From Aedes albopictus (Eukaryota; Arthropoda; Insecta; Diptera; Culicidae): DNA of 64,000 nt. The stretch is taken from contig NC_085137.1 in NCBI RefSeq assembly GCF_035046485.1, positions 379,936,706-380,000,705 on the forward strand, given 5' to 3'. Of this stretch, positions 11,409 through 22,519 are shown one piece after another. Every line of letters begins with the position of its first letter. Within the stretch, counting starts at the first letter, position 1. Under the pieces are notes generated by a model. It saw only the letters and a program-made list of their open reading frames with translations. It searched no databases and had not been told where the DNA came from. The position numbers and the translations under genes were made by a program.

Positions 11409-11573
11409 GGGCTGTCCATAAACCACGTGGTCATTTTTTTGGGACTTTTCAAACCCCCCCCCCCCGCGTGGTCATTAGTCCATACAAAAAATTTTATTTA
11501 TCCATACAAAATGGTTATTGGCCGAACACCACACCCCCCCCCCCTTATGACCACGTGGTTTATGGACAGCCCC
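11409..11573. mobile_element. MITE, gggctgtccataaacc family, TAA duplication
   Basis: The left end gggctgtccataaaccacg and the right end cgtggtttatggacagcccc are inverted copies, flanked by TAA (11406-11408 and 11574-11576). The interior has two poly-C tracts and the phrase ccatacaaaa. A second full copy is at 49989-50146 and a partial one near 56.43 kb. The 3-bp duplication fits PIF/Harbinger-type insertion, but no transposase is present to confirm it. Confidence 0.85.
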
Positions 11574-11576
11574 TAA

Positions 11577-12427
11577 AGCCGCAGGAATTTGGAAAGAACG
11601 TGCCAAGGGCTACAGGGTCGATTATCGATTGGTCCAGGATCTATTCGCATTAGACAAATTATTGAATTTCTTGGGCATAGAGTATCTTTGTGCCGGATGA
11701 TACTATTGGAACACTGCGGAAGAAACTTCCCAAAGGTTATAAGAAAATGTAAACATTTTGATGAAAGAATGGTGAGTCGACAACCGAGAAAAAGCGTGCA
11801 TCCCTGCTCTGATCTTAACAAGTTCCCACCTCATACTTCCAGGGGTCAGAGGCCGCCTGCTAAAGATTGCGTACTTCGCTGGTAGTGCAGCCTAGGCTTT
11901 GACCTTCTCACTTCAGCTAGATGGAGGAGAGACGAGCCGTGCGTCTGTCCACCAAGCAGGTGCGACTCAAACAGCGTCAGTCCCGGATGAATTAATAACT
12001 CAGTATCGCGTCAGCGTTACCTAAGGCGACAGCCCCATCAACGCGATGTAGGCAGCGCAACCCCGATGAGATAGCCTGTCAAATACTTTCACCACCACCA
12101 CAAAAAAAAATTAAGATAGAAGAACCAAATGTAAAATACTCTCGGAAACCGACACGGAAACGAATTAAGCACTTTAACCGGAGACTTGGTAGACGTTCGG
12201 ATCTTAAATGAACCTGAACAAGTAAGCCTTTCGGCTTGAAAATTTTGGTGAAAATTGGTGTGTGCGTGGCTGCTCTTCAGAAGCCCAAATCTGATGAAGG
12301 TAAATTTAGGGCGGTGAAACTCGTCACCAACACATTATTCAAATATGACATCAACCGCAGTGGTAGTGAAATGGTAGAACATAACGTTGCGTTGCGTTGC
12401 GTGGTAACGGAGTAATTCGTAGATTGC
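11577..12427 (+). other. Mixed repeat remnants, possible LINE leader
   Basis: The first part (about 11610-11700) resembles the middle of the Feilai-like SINE: a ggtccaggatct block and a cttgggcatagagtatct block are shared with 12.5 and 27.2 kb, with many changes. From about 11.82 to 12.1 kb the sequence is GC-rich (gcgatgtaggcagcgcaacc) and reminds me of untranslated leaders of mosquito LINEs, without any protein motif to prove it. The phrase tagtgaaatggtagaacata near 12.36 kb recurs near 18.33 kb. Confidence 0.35.
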
Positions 12428-12440
12428 ATACTGAAAGTTG

Positions 12441-12717
12441 GCAATATAGCCGAGGCGGTAAACGCACGGGTATTCAGCATGACCATGCTGAGGGTGACGG
12501 GTTCGATTCCCGGTCGGTCCAGGATCTTTTCGTAAAGGAAATTTCCTTGACTTCCTTGGGCATAGAGTATCTTCGTGCCTGCCACACGATATACACATGC
12601 AAAATGGTCATTGGCAGAGGAAGCTCTCAGTTAATAACTGTGGAAGTGCTCATAGAACACTAAGCTGAGAAGCAGGCTTTGTCCCAGTGAGGACGTTACG
12701 CCAAGAAGAAGAAGAAG
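12441..12717 (+). mobile_element. Feilai-like tRNA-derived SINE
   Basis: The head carries pol III boxes (tagccgaggcggtaaacgc and gggttcgattcccgg), followed by a body with cttgggcatagagtatc and aacactaagctgagaagc, and a GAA-rich tail. The 13-base sequence atactgaaagttg flanks both sides (12428-12440 and 12718-12730). It is nearly identical to 27085-27356, implying recent activity of this family. The resemblance to the Aedes Feilai SINE is from memory. An open frame across it (12397-12663) is a by-product. Confidence 0.9.
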
Positions 12718-12730
12718 ATACTGAAAGTTG

Positions 12731-13400
12731 TCATGTTAAATCTTTAATACTCTCATTCTAATTGCTTATGGAATGCTATTTGGGAAGGAACAGCTATCCA
12801 ATCAGAGGTTGAAGTAAAAAAGACATGAAAACTTCCATTGCCGGCCACGCCCATCTTCTCCGTTACGAGGAAAGGAAAGGATGTGATGATATGACACCTA
12901 CTTTATGAAAGGCCAGCGACTCACCGGCGCCCCCATAGGTGTCAAGGAGTTGGATATTTGGAAAGGGTTGATTGGGGATTCACTATAAGCGAGTGATACG
13001 GCAAGATTCAGATTGTGTTAGTGTATTTGAGTTGATCATGTAGATGTGTTGATGTGAGTGTAAGTGATTTTTAAACACCAATGTTGGGAGTGACATAGCT
13101 AAGAAATTTGTCACTCCATGGGCCTTTTTGCTTCCGGGATGGGGCACAGGCATTTGGACCATGTGTCCTGGCTAACAAGCCTAGGCTTAAGCGCCATTGA
13201 TCGCTCTCTGAAAGATAAGAAACACGTTATGTGGATGGGAAGGGATAATAGGGAAGGATGATATCTATTTATCGAGATGCCAGCGACTCACCGACGCTCT
13301 CGTAAATAGAAAGGAAATAGGATTTTGGAACTGGAATGGTCAGGAATTTAGTATGATTAAGTGGAAGTTTGGATGAGATGTAAAGGGCAAAAACACATCA
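12731..13400 (+). repeat. Unassigned repeat with duplicated module
   Basis: Two similar modules are visible: near 12.89-12.96 kb (gccagcgactcaccggcgcc) and near 13.26-13.33 kb (gccagcgactcaccgacgct), each preceded by ggaaggatg-type sequence and ending in a phrase that is roughly the inverse of its own start. This looks like the untranslated part of a retroelement, but no coding sequence is attached. Confidence 0.4.
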
Positions 13401-14733
13401 AATACGTTAATAAAATAATTTACCTTTATCGCTGAAACAGAAAGTATGTATTAGGAAAAAAATTCTAAACCTAAATAAATAATGCCCTTTTTATGACGTA
13501 CTACCAGAATACGAAATATAATATTGAAGATTTTCTACATTTGCAATAATTATCAATGGATGTTCAAAAATTCCAGAAACCTAAAGAATTCAGTGGGGTG
13601 GAACTCTGCACATTTTCACAAGAAAATAATAAACAAAAGCATGTAACGAGCTCACCCGTTGATGTGCTTCCATCGATCTCTCCATCGCTGGTTGTTTGGA
13701 TCCCAAGAATTCTCGCGCAAATCTTTATTAGCATGCCTTCCAACTGTCAAAGAGGTTAGCTCCAAAACATTATTTTTCTCCTTGTACACAACTCGGGAAG
13801 ACGACACTCCCCAGTCAACATTTTGGTCCGCATAATCTGAGCTATACATCACCATATAAGAACCTATTCAATCGTATAAAGTGCACGAAACTGCTCTTTA
13901 CGTACCAAAGTGGAGGCCATATAGGTACTTCGGACGACTTCTTTCGATTTCCTATGAGTAATAATACGATGTACAACCTGTCGACGGAAAACGATTGGAA
14001 CGACTTGCAGTGATAAGTAGTATGATTCTACAAATCAATGAAATAAAAAAATCGGTCACCCAGTCTCGAACATAGAACCTCTAGATCATCAGTCTAAGAA
14101 CATACCACTGTGTTAGCTCACAACTCTTGAAGAGAGATTCAATTTATGTCTAACATAAACTCAAGCATTTGAACTAGTGGTCCATTCTGGATGAGCTCAT
14201 AAGTTAAAAACTGGTTGGCTATTTCTTCTAAGTCAATACGATTCTGTACGATATTCTTATGATATGATACATCTTACCGTAACCTGTCACTTATACAATT
14301 TGTAACGATTTTGGATTGCACCAAATAAAGCTAGTCTTGTTTACATTGTTCGCTACGCTGGCACGTCGGTCGTCGTCGTCGTCGTCGCGGAAAAAACATA
14401 ATTATACTACGGCCTCGCGAATTAATCAAGTGTTTACCCAGTGAAAACTTATTGTTACAATCAATGATCTTTCGACATGTTCTTCATCTGTGCAAATATC
14501 CATTGGATTAAGATGAAAAAGTGAAAAAAAAATCCTTGCGACCACCGAGGAGTGCATTGTGTTGTTGTCAAAGAAAGAGTCTGGAACCGGTAGGATCCAT
14601 ACAGAAGCAGGAGAAATCTGGCCACAGGTGCAACTTTCCGACCAGGAGGTGAAGAAGGCATTCGATAGGCTAAACATAATATTGATCCGTAAGTAGTTGA
14701 CTGAGTATAGAAAATGTTTGAGCCGGGTGGGAT
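13401..14733. other. Mostly unassigned AT-rich sequence
   Basis: No coding or mobile-element signal was recognised apart from a tRNA-like relic at 14045-14130 and a short (CGT)n run near 14367-14388. Confidence 0.4.
14045..14130 (-). repeat. tRNA-like relic
   Basis: On the minus strand a degenerate A box (taacacagtggt) and B box (atgttcgagact) stand at roughly tRNA spacing. Arms do not pair well, so this is more likely a worn SINE head or tRNA pseudogene than a working tRNA gene. Confidence 0.35.
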
Positions 14734-15003
14734 GTTGGTTGTAAGGGTATGCGGTATGGGATTTTTTCAAGGCGAAACGAAACGAAACGAAATATAAAAT
14801 TTCTGATATGATGCGGTACGAAACGAAACGAAATTTAAAAATGTTTCGAAAGCTCGATACGAAATCCGAATTCACTCGGTATTTTTCGAAACGAAACGAA
14901 ATTTTCGAAAAAGTTCCGCGGAATTTTGCAATTACATAAATTTTGTGCGAATTGATACTACGTGTTTGCGGTGGCGCGAAATGCATTTCCATAAAGACTC
15001 TTA

Positions 15004-15170
15004 GGCAGCATCCATTTATTACGTAACGCTAAAATCGACATTTTTCGACCCCCCCTCCCCCCTCCGTAACGCTTTTTTGTATGAAAATCCCAAAATTTTT
15101 GTATGGGCCGTAACGCTCAGCTGTACTCCCCCCCTCCCCCTAGAGCGTTACGTAATTTGTGGACGGCGTC
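15004..15170. mobile_element. MITE, attacgtaacgct family, TTA duplication
   Basis: The end phrases cattattacgtaacgct-like (left) and agcgttacgtaatttgtgg (right) are inverted, flanked by tta (15001-15003 and 15171-15173). The interior has poly-C blocks and ttttgtatgggccgtaacg. It is related in design to 41056-41223 and is nested inside the 14.7-17.3 kb element. Confidence 0.8.
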
Positions 15171-15556
15171 TTATCCCTTAGCTTCTTTTGTTAAAGTTCC
15201 ACTTATATTTTTTTGAGCTTTCCGCGACCTGTATTGAAAATTTGAATAATTTCACCAATAACCTCTAATGCCGATTGTTTATCAGAACCTGAAGCAATGA
15301 TATGGATACATCAGCCAGATGATTACCAATAAAGCTTTGTTAAATTTGATTTATCAGAAAATACCCAGTAAAACTCATATAGAAAATGAAAATAATACTT
15401 GAGAAATGTATGCGCATATTAAATATAAAGGCATCCGCAAACTTGAAATTGAAAAAATATAACACAATCGTCTCTAGGTTATTAGGCCGAAAATTCTACC
15501 AGATATATCTGGACTATAGTGAACCTGTTGTGATGATTAAAGTGCATGCCCTTTTC

Positions 15557-15671
15557 GCCGAGGACCTGGGATCAAATACCACTCCCAAAACACTTGCAAA
15601 ATGTGAGATCTACCTTCGGGCCTTACGATTCGAGACTTTGGGTCCCGAAATCAACTAACCTAGGGCCAGAG
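15557..15671 (+). mobile_element. SINE fragment, ggacctgg family
   Basis: The B-box region (cctgggatcaaatacc) and body (gtcccgaaatcaac, ccctagggccagag-like) match the SINE at 9553-9730. The A box is missing, so the copy is 5'-truncated and diverged. Confidence 0.6.
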
Positions 15672-17329
15672 TTTTAAATTTTCATTTTCAATGAGTGAAA
15701 TTCAACGTGAATTTTGAAAACTCTCAACTGAGGGATAAAAAAAATCATTTTGGTGAATGATTTTTTTCACTTATTTATTCATTTTTCTGTCACTGGCAAT
15801 TTTCACTGAGGAATATAACTAAACCATAACTCCCGATTATAATTCCAATCACCTAAAAACTTGTGTATAGTAGTTAATTAGAATACTAATTATCTGCTAT
15901 ATTTGTCCGTTAAGTCGGATTATACGTCTGTTAACAGAAATTGGACATTATATGACGTGCGAAAAAATATTCGTGACAGAGAATTGAATGAAAAAAGAGA
16001 GGCATTCAGCTTACAATGATTGTGGCCAAACACGAACAAAAAAATGAGAATGTCAATCTTTCAATCTTCGATTTTTTTTTAATCTCTGCCTAGGGCTAAA
16101 CATACTGTTACAGTTGAAAAAAAAAAAAACAATAAAAAAGATTTTTCAGAACTTAGGTATGAAAAAAAATCTCGCTCAATATCACCAGCCCAGAGTATGT
16201 TGGTGAATAATCTGATGAAATCCAGCTAACAAACGTGGTTTTTACCGAAATTTAGTAAAGTTGACTGCGCACACAGCGGTGTTAGAGTTTGTCGTGCTCA
16301 TTTATCCTTTTTACATTTTCATAACCCTGAAGGTATTTGAAGAAATTTGTCAAAAATAGCAGTATGAATCCCTACGATCACATACCTTCCACTTCAAGAA
16401 TTCCACTACGAACTCCTACATCGATGTCTTCACCTGAACATATATTAGAAATTTAACAATGAAGAAAAACATGATTTAATAATAATCTTTTACAGTATTT
16501 TCTTAAATTCGTCCAATTATCGTCAAAGTCCTTTTTTCATTGTATGTAAACTTTCTCATGTAAGTAGAGCTCTATGAAAAGGAAAAGGACGAACACAAAA
16601 TTTTACGGAATGTTTTATCAGCAAAGGAAATAAAAGATCAACCGTCTATAACGCTTCGTCATACAGATTTGATGATAAAACTCTTCCAAGAGTTTCACTG
16701 GAAATTTATTTTGGGAGAGCTTCTATGTTTTCTTAGAGCTTTTGCTAGTGTATTCCATACCATATATCATCCTATCCTTATATTCTCTATTACTCTGCTA
16801 AAAATTCCCGTTGAGAAGCTAAACTGGAGACAGAAACCAAACTCGTATTTTTTTTTGCATTTGGTTCAATCCGAAAATTTACCCAAAATATAAAGAATAG
16901 TCCCGCATATTGAAATTGTTGAAAGCATACCTATTGAGCAAGATCTTGATGGTATGCCTAAGATAAGAAGTAAATTCGAGATTTTTTCTGTCTTTAGCAT
17001 AGAGCCTGGGAGTAGTTTGTTGTCTCTCGCTATTAGCGATGTTGTTCTAAAACACTTTTGAGTAACTTGAGATTAGCAATATCTTCGATAGATGATGTGG
17101 ACGTTTGCACTGTTTATGTGTTTCCGAAATTTATTAGACATTCCGCGGAATTCCGTTTGATTTCGTCAAAATCTTTTTTTTGGAGACGAAATTTTTAGAA
17201 TTTGGCGAAACGAAACGAAATTCAAAATCATAAATTTCACCTGGGTGAATTCCGTGGAATTCCGCGGAATTTCGTTTCGAGGTGTATTTGGCGAAATAAT
17301 ACGGAATACCGCATACCCTTAGTTGGTTG

Positions 17330-18714
17330 CCAGTGCGATGTGCAGTGTGTGTGCAAATTGAACGCGGCGACGCGGTTGGTACAATTTGGCATTTCAGTAA
17401 AGATTATAAAAAGTATGTACTGCATTAAAACTTGAACTGTCGATGGACCGGCGGTGGCGGCAAGTTACGAATTGCACGAGTGAAACTTGAGACGTGTATT
17501 TATCATATGATTAAATGTCTAATCGTACAGATCGCTATAATACGACGTTTGGTCAACAATTTTCACTAAGTGATTGTGATTTAGATTGATACTCTTTTAC
17601 CTGATATATGATGTGCCACTTCATACCACTCTTCGCGAGTTTAAATCGTGTTATTTATAGCTCTTCCTGTTTTCAATGAAGAATGTTGTTAATAAATCGC
17701 AATTATGATTGATATGCAATTGCATTCGTAACTTTTGCAGAAACATTTTACATTTTTAGCGACTTTGATTTCCGATAGAACGAAAAGCGATTTCTTCTAC
17801 ACATTCTTATGCGATATGTGGTTATCTGGGTCGGCAGTAAGCGACGCAATTTGGGCCGCATCTGTCCTCGACTGGCATTACACGGTCGTATTCCCGTCGC
17901 GTAATCACTTTAACCGGCGATAATCACTGTCACCGATCATAAACTTGAAACGACGCGATCTGGTCAGTTTCTGCCATCAACTCGGCCAGCTCTCACTTAC
18001 CAACAACACGAAAATTCTTCTTCGGCCGTGAAAAAATCACGGGCATGGGCAAAACCGTGACAGAAAAAAACCAAGCTTCCAAAAACCAGAAAAAATCGTT
18101 GTCTCTGTGCACATAAATTCAAGACGACGCACGGTACTAAGCAAACGTGACATCGTATTTCACTGGCATCCGAATGCCCCATCGCAAACGAAATTCCACA
18201 AAAAAACACTACATAGTAAGAACTTCCGCTTTCATACATATAGCACCAGGGTTTTCAAAAAACTTTAATCTTCAACTGAATTTTCTCCGGTTAATTTAAC
18301 AACGAAAAGGAAAACGTCACGAGTAGAGTCTAGTGAAATGGTAGAACATAACGCCAGATTAACTAGATGAAGCGAGTTATAAGCTGAATTTTCAACAGAC
18401 TGTGCTGTAACTGTTTATCTTCAGAAGTTCTACAAGCGGATAAGTGTGAACCAAGATGTTTACTTACCTTGGTGTGAACGATGATATCAACACTCTGTGG
18501 GAGTTTATTCATGGAGCTAACACGAAGTTGTATATAATGATGAATAGGATGCTAAAGTGGAGGCCACATGCGAACATGCTTCCATTTGATCAAGTTCAAA
18601 GTATACGCATATCACCAGCATCGTATTCAGCATCATATGCGATAGTATGTAGGTTACGACGGCAGCGCGGGAGGTGATAGGAACTGCTCTAAGACGACCT
18701 AGGGCCGGGTGATT
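17330..18714. other. Mostly unassigned sequence
   Basis: No coding or family signal was recognised. Unusual phrases are a tagtgaaatggtagaacata copy near 18.33 kb shared with 12.36 kb, and gctaaagtggaggccacatg near 18.55 kb that resembles sequence near 19.53 kb. Open frames are short and lack known domains. Confidence 0.35.
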
Positions 18715-19335
18715 CGAGGGAGAGTACCAGAGGGTAACGGACGAAAAAAATGTTCCCAGGAAACGAATCTTGGTGTTGCGAACCGGGTAGAGCAAGTATC
18801 AATACAATAAGGAAGTAAGATTAGCCAAAAGACAAATCCACAGCAAAGAGCAAAGGGAGCATATGAGGAAAATGTAATTGATAGGGCGCAAATGAGTATG
18901 GAGCAGAATTATATGTGGAGATTTTACGAAACTGTCTATGGCACGCAGATAAAAACAGCACCTTCTCCCGTCATGTGCAACGATCGTGATGGAAACTTGC
19001 TGACAGATAAAACAATGGTTGCTTCCAGGTGGATGGGGCACTTCTAGGTATCGTTAAACGGTGGGAATGGAAAACCGACCTACAGAATTCGAATCAATGA
19101 CGAAGGACAGGCTGCGAAACCTCAAACGCTAGATGATGTCGAGACAGGAATTCGAGGACTAAAGAACAACAAGGTTGCTAAGAAGGACGAACTCTTGGCA
19201 TGATGGTGAGGAGCTGTATCAACTTTTACACCGTATTTTCTTTTAATATATCGGAAGAGGGAGAGCTGCCTGCTACTTGTTTGCGTGGTTTTATTTGCTC
19301 TCTTTATAAGAAAGGGCATAGACTGGAGTATCAGG
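18715..19335 (+). pseudogene. RTE-like LINE fragment, linker to early RT
   Basis: Across frame changes the translation resembles the linker between endonuclease and RT in RTE-like LINEs: a KQIHSKEQREHM block, then TAPSPVMCNDRDGNLLTDKT, a LNGGN block, a GIRGLKNNKVAKKDEL block (RT entry, canonical NKAAGKD) and LFALFIRKGI-like LYKKGH. A stop follows LLA at about 19.20 kb and others are present. It breaks off where the conserved RT core should begin. The segment at 21453-21850 appears to carry a later part of the same protein family. Confidence 0.65.
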
Positions 19336-19339
19336 TATC

Positions 19340-19492
19340 AGTAGGTTGGCTCCAAAGGCACGTTCCCAAATGGCACGTTCTCCTCCATTTGGGAACTTTG
19401 TGCCATCGCCATGAACACGAGCCTATTCGTCATTTACCTGACGGAGAAGGGAAAGAAAAAGGATAGGACAGGGGAAAGGACAGGTAAGGGAA
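19340..19492. repeat. Short unassigned repeat-like segment
   Basis: It contains a small imperfect inverted pair around ttcccaaatggcacgttc and cctccatttgggaac, followed by a purine-rich run (gaagggaaagaaaaagg). It separates the LINE fragment from the candidate element at 19493. Confidence 0.35.
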
Positions 19493-19882
19493 TACCCAGT
19501 CAACCAGTGATCGTATAAGAAGTTGAATAAGATGCTAAAGTGAAGGCGATATGCGAACATTTTACATACGTCTAAATGGAGGCATGCACGCATATGACCT
19601 CCACTTTATCATCGCATGCAACATCTTATACGACAACTAATTGTCTGAGTGGGATCGTCATACACGCAAAGGCGTACCACAATGGGTTCACATAGCGTCC
19701 TGAAAAGGACATTGTAATAAAGCATAAGCGTGCCACAATGGGTTCAAACAGCGCCCTGAGAAGGGCGCTGTCATAACGCATAAAGCGTAAAGAGAGCCTA
19801 CAGCTCTTTACCACAGCGGGTCAAGAACAACAGAACGTCCTGAAGATTCAAGCTTCTGAAGTCAGTTTTACTTAATAAGTGT

Positions 19883-20117
19883 TTTCCGAGTACCGTAAAC
19901 CGGGGTCAAATTGATCTTCGGGTCGAAATTGATCAGCCGTTTTTCCGTTAGAAAAAGCATATTTTCAACAGTTTGCTTTCAAGTATCGTACTGTTGGAAC
20001 CTGATGCTATACGATATTTGTGAGGAAACTATTCAAAAAATGCTTTATCTACATGATAAACGACTGATCAATTTCAACCCGAAGATCAATTTGACCCCGG
20101 TTTACGGTACTCGGAAA
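19883..20117. mobile_element. MITE with about 52-bp inverted ends
   Basis: Both ends read tttccgagtaccgtaaaccg inward, continuing through gggtcaaattgatcttcggg and gaaattgatcag with one visible difference. The 235-base unit is almost entirely inverted arms with a roughly 130-base loop. Internal TA dinucleotides next to ccgtaaaccgg could be the true mariner-type boundary. No coding sequence. Confidence 0.8.
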
Positions 20118-20221
20118 CGCAGTTCGCTGATTTTATCCGTCTAAATATACGATTATGCATGATCTTATTACGATTGAGAGTACCAATATACAACTCAAGA
20201 TTTTCAAATAAAAAAAACCAA

Positions 20222-20300
20222 TTGGTGTTCAGTGGGAATCGAACTTAGGTCCTTTGATTGAGAACTGCGCATTATCTCAATTGGCTATACTGCCATGTTG
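20222..20300 (-). repeat. tRNA-like relic with good B box
   Basis: On the minus strand gttcgattcccac is a strong B box and tatagccaattgag a plausible A box. There is no clean cloverleaf, so a SINE head or tRNA pseudogene is likelier than a working tRNA. Confidence 0.4.
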
Positions 20301-21153
20301 AAAATAGAGAGTTCAAAGTAAATGGCATGAATCGAATAAAAATTAGCACGATACGGTGTGAGACTTGTGGTGGGAGCTAGGGTGGGAGCGTTGTTGTTGT
20401 GCATTGAGTGGCACCAAAAGTGGTACCGTGCAAGAGGCCCGGAATTCACATCGTTGTTGGAATCTATACATCACTTATTGTAAGTCATCTGCTAGTATGA
20501 AAACCTATATATTTGATTGAAAATATTGCTACCATAATTGGAATGTGTAAACAACAACAAAAATACAAATTTGTGATGAATACCATTTTTTCTTTTTCTC
20601 TATCATACAAATATGTAAACAAAACCATTTACGATTTCCGAGATTAAGATTCGATTATTAAAAGTGGAGTAACAACCATATGCGACTGTAAAAATGAATA
20701 TACGATTTCTACGATTTCATTCACTTGGTGTACGACGCAAGTGTGACGCAAACGATCAATATACAACATTGTTATAGTTGTATACAATTTCACCGATTTT
20801 CATCATAACTTCAGGTAGCAAGCTCGATTTAGCAGAGTCATATACGATGTGAAGCGACGATTTCCACGATTCAAAAAAAAAATCATATATACGATGCTAG
20901 CGAACTTGACACTAAGAATGTATGTTTTTTTCACGATTCTATCCAATTCTGTGTGATCCTACCGATAGTATCTCGAACCTTTTATGATCGGAGACGACTA
21001 TATGAAACAAAATCGCAATTGAAATTTAATTTGGCATGAAATGCGATTTTACGCAATCATTGTCAACAAATATACATATTATTATACAATTCTGATTCAA
21101 TATACGATAAAAAAAAATATACGATTTTTTTCCACACAATGATTTACAATATG
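20301..21153. other. AT-rich interior with atacgat repeats
   Basis: Variants of tatacgattt and ctacgatttc recur many times, together with tatgtaaac-type sequence. They would be subterminal or internal repeats of the candidate element at 19493-21167. No gene signal. Confidence 0.4.
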
Positions 21154-21452
21154 TGGTTGGCTGGGTAGTTCAGAGATGAATGTAGCCACGATTGCGTTGT
21201 TGACAAGCACACATGCTCGAGGCATGACCCGTGAGTTTCCCATTTCATTTTTACTGAAAGTAGCAAACACCGGATTCACAAGGTTTCTTAGATGTGAATT
21301 CCCCTTACGAAAGTTAAGTTCTTGGACTAACGCTACTTGGGACTTCTGCGCAACAAAAACCTGCGTCACTGTGACTCTTTTATGACATAAGTGTTACTTG
21401 AGATGTTGTCCGAAATTCTGTTTTCCAAGTTCTGATTTCGTCAGCAAATACA

Positions 21453-21850
21453 AAAGTGGCATACTATTCTGTGAAGAGAAACGAGTTATGGTAGATTATG
21501 ATCGAACATGGTTTTCCGGTGATGCTGATTAGACTGATTCGTGCGACGCTCGACGAATTGAAATCAAGCGTACCAGTTGCGAATGATTTTTCATTATCGT
21601 TAGACGGCCTGAAGCAGGGCGATGCTATTTCGAACTAACTGGTTCACATATCAGTGGAAGGAATGACTAGGAAAGCAGATTTTTTTGTCACCACGTGGTC
21701 GCATATGCTCCAGAGCTTCACGGACGATAGTGACATCATCGGGATCGATCGTCGAACCATTGAAGTGGCGTGCTCATACCTTTAAAGAGGGAGATTGGGA
21801 GGGCTGGACATACGATTAACACTATAGAGACCAAGTCAGTGGTGAGCCCC
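21453..21850 (+). pseudogene. RTE-like LINE fragment, RT core
   Basis: One frame reads AYYSVKRNELW, a stop, then IMIEHGFPVMLIRLIRATLD, SLDGLKQGDAISN and, after another stop, SVEGMTRKAD. Further on (frame change) FTDDSDIIGIDRRT corresponds to the FADD catalytic box with the alanine changed. It ends near INTIETKSVV. The family appears to match the fragment at 18715-19335; about 85 codons of RT between the two are not found, so the pieces may be one copy split by insertion and deletion, or two copies. Confidence 0.65.
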
Positions 21851-22519
21851 AGTCAGCAGGGGCGATTTCTGAAAGGATCCTGCCGAGATTAGTTCGTAGC
21901 AGCGGTCCTACCGGGGGCTTCGCTCGAGATGAGCGCTTCACTAGATTCTGGCCTCCACTCTAGTGCAGGCCTTCCAAGGGGAAAAGAGTGCCTAAATGGG
22001 TGGGATGGTGTCCTTTCTTTGATTTCACGTGGATCATGTGCACTCCGTGGTAGGGTATGCGACCTCCACGTCGCCGCTGGTTCTCGAGGGTCCTTTTCCC
22101 GTGATTTCGTTGAAGGTCTTGGTTTGCGGCCCTCACAGCGGGAGACTTTCACAGTCGGTGCTCACTAACGGCCAATGAGGATTCCGGGACATTGACCGAA
22201 ACTGTTGGCTTCGAGGTATACCTGATCTAATTACTCGCGGTAATGACAATACGTCTGCCTCTTGAACCTCGGTTATACCAAGCTTGCCTCTCCAGAATTA
22301 TTAGACGGGATATTTTTCAAGTATTCTATTTTGGAAAAGATTCTTCTATTCGAGCTTTAGCGAGGTAGTCGAAATCGTGAAGAACCATGGGATGCGAACC
22401 CCTACGAAAGGCAAATACGTGTCGAGTTCCACTTCCTCCTGCCTGTAGGATTATCAGCTGATATCCTGACAACAGTAGTTGTTGCCGGGTTAAAAACAAA
22501 CGACTTGGCATCCCAATTT
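21851..22519. other. GC-rich unassigned segment
   Basis: A GC-richer block (about 21.86-22.3 kb) with no recognisable protein domain; open frames of 79 and 87 codons on opposite strands overlap each other. It might be an untranslated LINE leader or an old exon, but nothing proves either. Confidence 0.3.

Larger units (their letters stand above)
14742..17321. mobile_element. Non-autonomous hAT-like element, 8-bp duplication GTTGGTTG
   Basis: The ends TAAGGGTATGCGGTAT and ATACCGCATACCCTTA are inverted copies. The 8 bases GTTGGTTG lie immediately outside both (14734-14741 and 17322-17329), the duplication length typical of hAT transposases. Just inside each end are clusters of cgaaacgaaacgaaa, candidate subterminal transposase-binding repeats. 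The 2580-base interior has no hAT transposase; it holds a MITE (15004-15170), a SINE fragment (15557-15671) and AT-rich filler. It must be mobilised in trans or be a deletion derivative. Confidence 0.85.
19493..21167. mobile_element. Candidate terminal-inverted-repeat element
   Basis: TACCCAGTCAACCA at 19493-19506 and TGGTTGGCTGGGTA at 21154-21167 are inverted with one mismatch. The right half is rich in tatacgatt-type repeats, possible subterminal repeats. No clear target duplication and no transposase were found, so the boundary call is tentative. It holds a MITE (19883-20117) and a tRNA-like relic. Confidence 0.45.

Noticed and set aside
12441..12520. Functional tRNA gene
   Set aside because: Good pol III boxes, but the sequence continues into a SINE body with target duplications and occurs again at 27.1 kb.
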